Source: Mesorhizobium huakuii
Lineage (GTDB): Bacteria > Pseudomonadota > Alphaproteobacteria > Rhizobiales > Rhizobiaceae
Direction: 5' to 3'
Assembly (NCBI RefSeq): GCF_030160235.1
Contig: NZ_BSNY01000037.1
Coordinates: 62,001 to 126,000, forward strand
Length of the DNA: 64,000 nt
The translations under genes and the position numbers were made by a program. Under the pieces are notes generated by a model. That model worked only from the letters and a program-made list of their open reading frames with translations, was not told the DNA's origin and searched no databases. How positions within the stretch are numbered: the stretch's first letter is position 1; each line of letters begins with the position of its first letter. This document shows, in pieces, positions 59,311 to 64,000 of this stretch.

Positions 59311-59808
59311 ATGTTCGTCCGCACCGCAGGCGAACGTGACCTTGATGCAATTCGGGCAGTGCTGGTCGAAACCTGGCATGCGACCTATGACGCCATGTAC
59401 GGCGCCGCCAAGGTCACCGAGATAACCGACGAATGGCATTCGATCGCCTCGCTGAAGGCGCGGCTGATCAAGCCGAACAGCGACTTCCTTGTTGCCGACG
59501 ACGGCAAGCGCATTGGCGGCGTGGCCTTTGCCGAAAGCGTCGACGGCGGCAAGACGGTTGTCCTGAGGCAGCTTTACGTGCTGCCCAGCCTGCAGGGACG
59601 GGGCATCGGCGGCATGCTTCTCGATGAGGTCATCGAAAGTTTTCCGGAAGCCCACGCCATCCGTCTGGAAGTTGAGGCGCGGAACACCCGCGCCATCGCC
59701 TTCTACGAAGCGAACGGCTTCGTTCGATCCGGCGATGCCGGCAAGCACGCGGGTGCCTCCGGCGAGCCGACATTGGTCTACCGCCGGCCTCTAGCCGACC
59801 TCTCTTGA
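59311..59808 (+). CDS. GNAT family N-acetyltransferase
   Basis: A 165-residue acetyltransferase. The acetyl-CoA binding motif A is YVLPSLQGRGIGGMLLDEVI (about 90-109), with R/Q-x-x-G-x-G/A as QGRGIG. Motif B is RLEVEARNTRAIAFYEANGF. The N-terminus TAGERDLDAIRAVLVETWHA matches ribosomal/amine GNATs. Substrate unknown. It starts 4 bases after the gatB stop, so it is co-transcribed with gatB. Downstream is an AIM24 gene after a 130-base gap. Confidence 0.93.
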   Translation: MFVRTAGERDLDAIRAVLVETWHATYDAMYGAAKVTEITDEWHSIASLKARLIKPNSDFLVADDGKRIGGVAFAESVDGGKTVVLRQLYVLPSLQGRGIGGMLLDEVIESFPEAHAIRLEVEARNTRAIAFYEANGFVRSGDAGKHAGASGEPTLVYRRPLADLS

Positions 59809-59940
59809 TCACCTTCGCGCGAGCGGCGCGGCATACGCCTGTTTTCGTTTGACGGCTTGGGGCCCCCACACCAAAGCTGCTGATGCTGACCGCGCGGAAG
59901 CCGGAATGGACCGGCACGCTGGGTAGCGCTGGGGGGAACC

Positions 59941-60639
59941 ATGCCAAGCTTGCCTGAACTGATGCCGACACAGGTGTCGGACGAAACCTTTGGCGGCGTC
60001 ACCTATCACATAGCGGGCGAGCTGGTGCCCGTGCTTTCGGTCGATGTGACGCGGATGCCTGTCTATTTCGAGCACCACATCCTGTTGTGGAAGAACTCGA
60101 CCATCACCATCGGCCTGAAATCGCTGAAAGGTGCGCTGAAGCGCATGATGGCCGGCATGCAGATCTTCGTCACCGAGGCGTCGGGAGCGGGCATCATCGC
60201 CTTCAGCCGTGATGGGCCCGGCCACATCGTGCCGATCCATCTCAGGCGTGGCGAGGAGATTCAGGTGCGCGAACACCAGTTTCTCGCCGCCACCGGCAAT
60301 GTCGACTACACATTCGAGCGTGTGCGCGGCCTGGCGACGATGCTGTTCGGCCAGAGCGGCTTCTTCATCGACCGATTTCGTGGCGATAGCGGCGACGGCA
60401 TCGTCTGGCTGCACGGCTACGGCAATGTCTTCGAAAAGACGCTTGCTGCCGGCGAGACCATCGACATCGAGCCGGGCGGCTGGCTGTTCAAGGATGCCTC
60501 CGTCAGGATGGAAACCAAGATCGACCGCCTGTCGAGCGGCTTCTTCGGCGCCAATATGAATTTCATCGTCAATCGCTTCACCGGCCCGGGCCGGGTCGGC
60601 ATCCAGTCGATGTATCTGCACATGCCGACGGAGGAGTAG
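59941..60639 (+). CDS. AIM24/TIGR00266 family protein
   Basis: A 232-residue beta-rich protein of the AIM24 superfamily: FGGVTYHIAGELVPVLSVDV, FEHHILLWKNSTITIGLKSL, ASGAGIIAFSRDGPGHIVPI and LRRGEEIQVREHQFLAATGN, then the second half GIVWLHGYGNVFEKTLAAGE and TIDIEPGGWLFKDASVRMET. Yeast AIM24 is mitochondrial; bacterial members have an unknown, possibly membrane-related role. A hairpin at 60709-60735 follows. It stands alone between the GNAT and VanZ-like genes. Confidence 0.92.
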   Translation: MPSLPELMPTQVSDETFGGVTYHIAGELVPVLSVDVTRMPVYFEHHILLWKNSTITIGLKSLKGALKRMMAGMQIFVTEASGAGIIAFSRDGPGHIVPIHLRRGEEIQVREHQFLAATGNVDYTFERVRGLATMLFGQSGFFIDRFRGDSGDGIVWLHGYGNVFEKTLAAGETIDIEPGGWLFKDASVRMETKIDRLSSGFFGANMNFIVNRFTGPGRVGIQSMYLHMPTEE

Positions 60640-60708
60640 GCCCGAGGAGGATATGGATCAGCGCTGGCGAACCGCCGCAGTCGTATCAGCCGGTGCGGCA
60701 TAACCGAC

Positions 60709-60735
60709 GGTACTTCGCAGCGGCGGCGAAGTACC
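60709..60735. terminator. 10-bp hairpin after AIM24 gene
   Basis: GGTACTTCGC (60709-60718) and GCGAAGTACC (60726-60735) around a 7-base loop, extended by partial CCGA/TCGG pairing. It lies about 70 bases past the AIM24 stop. No U-run follows. Confidence 0.55.
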
Positions 60736-60804
60736 TATCGGGTCCATTCGGGCATGCGTCATTGTCGCATTTGCTGCGCCGGCTCACGACGGATATTCAG
60801 GGAC

Positions 60805-61149
60805 ATGACTAAGCTGTCGCGCATTGCAGCCCTGGCGCTGCTCGCCATCATCGTTCTTGCAACCCTGTCGCCGATCCAGGTGCGGCCGCACATAGCCGAT
60901 GCGAATGTTGAGCGCGCCTTGGCTTATCTGTTGCTTGGCCTCGCCGTGGCACTCGGCTTCCCAAATCGTGTGTATCAAGCCGTGATCTTCGTGGTTGCTA
61001 CCGCAGGCATACTGGAATTGCTTCAGATCATAGATCCCAGCCGTCACGCACGTCTCATCGATGCCCTTGTGAAGGCCTTTGCCGGAGTGGCTGGGATCGT
61101 GGCGGGACAACTGCTCGTCAGGACCGGCGGACGAAAGAGCGAGAGCTAG
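60805..61149 (+). CDS. VanZ-like small membrane protein
   Basis: A 114-residue protein starting MTKLSRIAALALLAIIVLAT (ATG 60805; the longer frame is dropped). It has three or four helices: residues 6-22, about 36-50 (ERALAYLLLGLAVALGF), 55-70 (AVIFVVATAGILELLQI) and 85-105. The pattern SPIQVRPHI, ERALAYLLLGLAVALGFP, then LLQIIDPSRHARLIDALVKA, resembles VanZ-like proteins of rhizobia (DRHxRxxDxxxN-like motif). Function unknown; VanZ relatives affect envelope antibiotic susceptibility. It is convergent with panC. Confidence 0.8.
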   Translation: MTKLSRIAALALLAIIVLATLSPIQVRPHIADANVERALAYLLLGLAVALGFPNRVYQAVIFVVATAGILELLQIIDPSRHARLIDALVKAFAGVAGIVAGQLLVRTGGRKSES

Positions 61150-61152
61150 GTG

Positions 61153-61172
61153 CGGCGGCAAACCGCCGTATT
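61153..61172 (+). terminator. Short hairpin between VanZ-like gene and panC
   Basis: CGGCGG (61153-61158), CAAA loop, CCGCCG (61163-61168), followed by TATTGT on the plus strand. It lies 4 bases past the VanZ-like stop and just beyond the panC stop, between convergent genes. Confidence 0.6.
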
Positions 61173-61177
61173 GTCAC

Positions 61178-62029
61178 CTAGACGGTGGGAACCTCCACAT
61201 TGTCGATCAACCGCGTCTTGCCAAGCCAGGCCGCCGCAAGCAGGCGCCCCGCGCGGTCGCGGCGCCAGGGGGCTAGCGTCAGGCTTTCGCGGGCCTCGAC
61301 ATAGTCGATTTTCTGGAAGCCGGCGGCGATGAGCGCGCGGTCGGCCTCACCGGTCGCGTCGTCCTGGTGCGCGCCCGCGGTCAGTGCCGCTGCCGCCTTG
61401 CGCAGGATCACGTTGAGCTGGCGGGCGACAGCGAGTTCGGCCTCGCCGAGATAGGCGTTGCGCGACGACATGGCCAGGCCATGCGCGTCGCGTATGGTCG
61501 GGGCGCCGATGATCTCGACAGGCAGGTCAAGGTCGCGGCAGAGCTGCCTGACGACGCAAAGCTGCTGGTAATCCTTCTCGCCAAAGACCGCACAGTCAGG
61601 CGTCGCCTGCAGAAAAAGTTTGGCAACCACGGTGGCAACGCCCTCGAAGAAGGTGGGGCGGAAGTCCGATTCGAGCCCGGCGGACGGACCGCCGACCGAG
61701 ATCCTGGTGGCGAAGCCGGCGGGATACATCGCGTCGGCCGTCGGCGTGAAGGCAAGATCGGCTTTGACCGTCGCCAGCAGGTCCAGGTCGCGGGCGAGCT
61801 GGCGCGGGTACTTGTCGAGATCCTCGCTCGGCGCGAACTGCGTCGGGTTGACGAAGATCGACACCACGCACCGCTCGGCTTTTTCCCTGGCGATCCTGAT
61901 CAGGGAGAGATGCCCCTCATGCAGCGCGCCCATGGTTGGCACCATGGCGACGCGCAGGCCATCGCGCCGCCAGCCACTGACCTGCGCGCGAAGTGCGGCG
62001 ACGCTGTCGACGACGTCAGGCCGGCTCAT
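61178..62029 (-). CDS. panC: Pantothenate synthetase
   Basis: A 283-residue enzyme that condenses pantoate with beta-alanine, using ATP, to give pantothenate, the precursor of coenzyme A. Signature blocks are [18 protein letters not shown] with the HxGH motif at 37-40, [20 protein letters not shown], the ATP region [16 protein letters not shown] and the KMSKS-like MSSRNAYLG. The start overlaps the end of panB by 4 bases, so the two are translationally coupled and act in sequence. Confidence 0.97.
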   Translation of the reverse strand: MSRPDVVDSVAALRAQVSGWRRDGLRVAMVPTMGALHEGHLSLIRIAREKAERCVVSIFVNPTQFAPSEDLDKYPRQLARDLDLLATVKADLAFTPTADAMYPAGFATRISVGGPSAGLESDFRPTFFEGVATVVAKLFLQATPDCAVFGEKDYQQLCVVRQLCRDLDLPVEIIGAPTIRDAHGLAMSSRNAYLGEAELAVARQLNVILRKAAAALTAGAHQDDATGEADRALIAAGFQKIDYVEARESLTLAPWRRDRAGRLLAAAWLGKTRLIDNVEVPTV

Positions 62030-62886
62030 GGTTCATCCCCATCATTTGAGTCCGAAGAGGCTTTTGAACCCGAAAAGACATGGTTTGGGCCAGGGAAAGT
62101 CCGCTCTCGCACCTCCGCCGCATAGCGCTCGGCGGCATGCGCGACCACACGGCGCAGATCGGCATATTCCTTGACGAATTTCGGCACGCGGTCGACGGTC
62201 AGCCCGACCATGTCGTCGATGACCAGGATCTGGCCATCGCAGTCGCCGCTGGCGCCGATGCCGATGGTTGGAATGGCGATGCGGCGTGTGATGTCGGCGG
62301 CGACCGCCTCGATGGTGCCTTCGATCACCACGGAGAACGCGCCGGCCTTTTCGACGGCACGTGCGTCGGCCATCAACGCCGCGACAGTCTCGTCCGTGCG
62401 GCCCTTGATCTTGTAGCCGCCATCCTTCTCCACCGATTGCGGCAGCAGGCCGATATGACCCATGACCGGAATGCCGGCGGCCACGATTGCCGCGATCTGC
62501 CCGGCCATGTCGACGCCGCCCTCAAGCTTCACCGCCTGGCAGCCGGTCTCGTCAACGATGCGCCGCGCAGAGGCCACGGCCAGCGCCGCCGAATCCTCGT
62601 AGCTGCCGGCCGGCATGTCGACAACCACGCAGGCCCTGGCCGAGCCGCGCATCACGGCTTGCCCATGCGCGATCATCATATCGAGCGAGGCGCCGAGCGT
62701 CGTCTCGTGGCCATGCAGGACCATGGCCACGCTGTCGCCGACCAGAAGCAGGTCGACATGCGGGTCGAGCAGGCGGGCGACGGGATAGGTGTAGGCGGTC
62801 AGGCAGACCAACGGGATGCCGCCCTTGCGGCGGCGAATCAGCTCGGGGCCGATGCGAATGTCGGTGGTCGGCAGTTTCGTGGCCAA
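62026..62886 (-). CDS. panB: 3-methyl-2-oxobutanoate hydroxymethyltransferase
   Basis: A 286-residue TIM barrel that transfers a hydroxymethyl group from methylene-tetrahydrofolate to ketoisovalerate, the first committed pantothenate step. Motifs: [20 protein letters not shown], Mg ligand Asp51 in [69 protein letters not shown] and the C-terminal [20 protein letters not shown]. First gene of the panBC unit. A 230-base promoter region separates it from the divergent NDUFA12 gene, with no other feature recognised. Confidence 0.97.
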   Translation of the reverse strand: MATKLPTTDIRIGPELIRRRKGGIPLVCLTAYTYPVARLLDPHVDLLLVGDSVAMVLHGHETTLGASLDMMIAHGQAVMRGSARACVVVDMPAGSYEDSAALAVASARRIVDETGCQAVKLEGGVDMAGQIAAIVAAGIPVMGHIGLLPQSVEKDGGYKIKGRTDETVAALMADARAVEKAGAFSVVIEGTIEAVAADITRRIAIPTIGIGASGDCDGQILVIDDMVGLTVDRVPKFVKEYADLRRVVAHAAERYAAEVRERTFPGPNHVFSGSKASSDSNDGDEP

Positions 62887-63116
62887 TCGTCACCTCCTTC
62901 GGCCCATGGCCGGATCGGATATCCGCATGGGCGCGCTGAGCTTTAGAAAGAGCCGAAAGGCTTGGCAAGCGTGCATCCTGCCGCCCCTCGGGATCACAGG
63001 CTTGTGTCGGCACCCCGGCGCGCCATTTGCGCGCTCCCCGCGGCAAAACCCTTGCCTTCCCGCAGGCCTGACGCCATAAGCAGGAAACAGGCGCCGCCAG
63101 CGCAAAGGGTTCTGAG

Positions 63117-63515
63117 ATGAAGACGTTCCTGACGCAGTTTTTCACTTGGTGGAACAGCCAGACGCTGGGAACACGCCTGCACACCTGGCGGTATGGCAAG
63201 AGGGTCGGCCAGGACGAGGTCGGCAATGTTTATTACGAAGGTGGCATCGATTCGGAAGGCCGCACGCGCCGCTGGGTCATCTACCGCAACTATTCGGAAG
63301 CCTCGGCCATTCCGCCCGGCTGGCACGGCTGGATCCACCACCGCGTCGACCTCGCGCCGCCGAGCGACGATTACAAGCCGCGCGACTGGCAGAAGCCGCA
63401 CCAGCCCAATCTGACCGGCACGCCGGCGGCCTACCGCCCGAAGGGCTCGGTGCTGACCAATCAGCATCGCCCGCAGGTCACGGGTGACTACGACGCCTGG
63501 ACGCCCGGTTCGTAA
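63117..63515 (+). CDS. NADH:ubiquinone oxidoreductase subunit NDUFA12
   Basis: A 132-residue protein homologous to mitochondrial B17.2/NDUFA12, an accessory subunit of complex I. Matching blocks are TFLTQFFTWWNSQTLGTRLH, KRVGQDEVGNVYYEGGIDSE, GRTRRWVIYRNYSEASAIPP and GWHGWIHHRVDLAPPSDDY, with a Pro-rich tail KPHQPNLTGTPAAYRPKGSV. In alphaproteobacteria the gene lies away from the nuo operon, as here. It is followed by a DUF2155 gene, a common rhizobial order. Confidence 0.95.
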   Translation: MKTFLTQFFTWWNSQTLGTRLHTWRYGKRVGQDEVGNVYYEGGIDSEGRTRRWVIYRNYSEASAIPPGWHGWIHHRVDLAPPSDDYKPRDWQKPHQPNLTGTPAAYRPKGSVLTNQHRPQVTGDYDAWTPGS

Positions 63516-63674
63516 CGGCCCCGGCTTGCAACGGCGCCCCGACTTGTCACAGCACGAAGTGCGGGCCGGTCCTTTATCGCCACAATTGGTGTTTAGCTGC
63601 TTGCTGATCAGAAAACGGCGACTAGCCTTGGCGATCGACGGAATCACCCGGGCGCGAACCACCGGTACCCCTAT

Positions 63675-64000
63675 ATGAGCTTTTTCAATCGGATATCGAC
63701 GGGCGGTCTGACGCTAGCCGCCGGCCTCGCCGTCAGCACCGCGGCCTTTGCAGCGTCGCCCACGCCGGCCGCCCCCGCCGCTCCGGCACCGGCCGCGCCC
63801 GCGGGATCGGATCGCATCACCAACCCGGTTGCCGAGTTCGCCGGTATCGACAAGATCACCGGCCGCATCATCACCTTCGATGTTTACATCGACGAGACGG
63901 TGCAGTTCGGCGCTTTGCAGGTGACGCCGCGTGTCTGCTATTCCCGGCCGCAGAACGAGGAGCCGAAGACCGATTCCTTCGTCGAGGTCGACGAGATCAC
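63675..64000 (+). CDS. DUF2155 family exported protein (3' end outside window)
   Basis: At least 108 residues, cut by the window end. The signal peptide (SFFNRISTGGLTLAAGLAVS) ends near AFA-AS. A 25-residue Ala/Pro-rich linker follows, then the DUF2155 domain: NPVAEFAGIDKITGRIITFD, VYIDETVQFGALQVTPRVCY and SRPQNEEPKTDSFVEVDEI. The family is confined to alphaproteobacteria, periplasmic and of unknown function. It lies 160 bases after the NDUFA12 gene on the same strand. Confidence 0.93.
   Translation, partial: MSFFNRISTGGLTLAAGLAVSTAAFAASPTPAAPAAPAPAAPAGSDRITNPVAEFAGIDKITGRIITFDVYIDETVQFGALQVTPRVCYSRPQNEEPKTDSFVEVDEI

Noticed and set aside
1-64000. CRISPR arrays, insertion sequences, prophage or rRNA operons
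   Set aside because: No regularly spaced direct repeats, transposase-like proteins, phage structural genes or rRNA motifs were found on reading both strands.

Overview
The window reads as chromosomal DNA of a Rhizobiales alphaproteobacterium, most likely Mesorhizobium or a close relative. This is an inference from gene content: a class II (B12-dependent) nrdJ, DUF1402, DUF982, DUF2155, DUF3126, NDUFA12 and two BTLCP proteases, high GC, and a gene order dense with short ATGA-type overlaps. Most of it looks like core genome. No insertion sequence, CRISPR array, rRNA operon or prophage was seen. One tRNA gene is present, tRNA-Leu(UAA).

Layout. 1-9.6 kb: envelope and small regulatory genes (BTLCP protease, phosphodiester glycosidase, DedA, DUF1402, GH25 lysozyme lipoprotein, VOC, LysR, DUF1127, methyltransferase) and an uncharacterised DUF3592 operon with two exported proteins. 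9.7-10.7 kb: an AT-richer accessory patch with one orphan ORF and several strong hairpins, one of which may end a small RNA. 10.7-15 kb: nrdJ with two NrdR-like boxes upstream. 15-22.5 kb: PilZ, Nudix, gpt, Usp, MoCF-binding protein, alpha/beta hydrolase, small proteins, Old Yellow Enzyme. 22.5-25 kb: nudK and an aromatic amino acid lyase homologue that precisely lacks the MIO-forming Ala-Ser-Gly tripeptide and carries an in-frame amber stop. 25-27 kb: small orphan genes, tRNA-Leu and a separate 3' tRNA-Leu fragment. 27-32.5 kb: porin-like OMP, an orphan SecD-head protein, adenine deaminase, and a TetR / NmrA-like / SGNH hydrolase group in which the SGNH gene has a 5' frameshift.

32.8-40.9 kb: two paralogous DUF900 lipoprotein hydrolases, ilvA, DUF1697, DUF2218, gloA, a double cold-shock-domain protein, DUF192 and an alpha/beta hydrolase. 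41-47.9 kb: a tight seven-gene operon (ABC binding protein, permease, ATPase, two SDR dehydrogenases, creatininase-family amidohydrolase, agmatinase-like ureohydrolase) with a divergent LysR regulator. It looks like a complete uptake and catabolic unit for an unidentified, possibly guanidino or lactam, compound.

48-64 kb: HD hydrolase, VOC, cysE, DUF3126, gamma-carbonic anhydrase, ankyrin protein, a second BTLCP protease, double-PilZ protein, PAS protein, rhomboid protease, CBS protein, YjhX-like protein, gatB, GNAT, AIM24, VanZ-like, panBC, the complex I accessory subunit NDUFA12 and the start of a DUF2155 gene cut by the window end.

The observations most worth following are the MIO-less lyase homologue, the ABC/ureohydrolase/creatininase operon, the candidate small RNAs around 10.5-10.65 kb and ending at 55.84 kb, the SGNH frameshift and the tRNA-Leu remnant. 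All family assignments come from reading motifs by eye. No database search was run.
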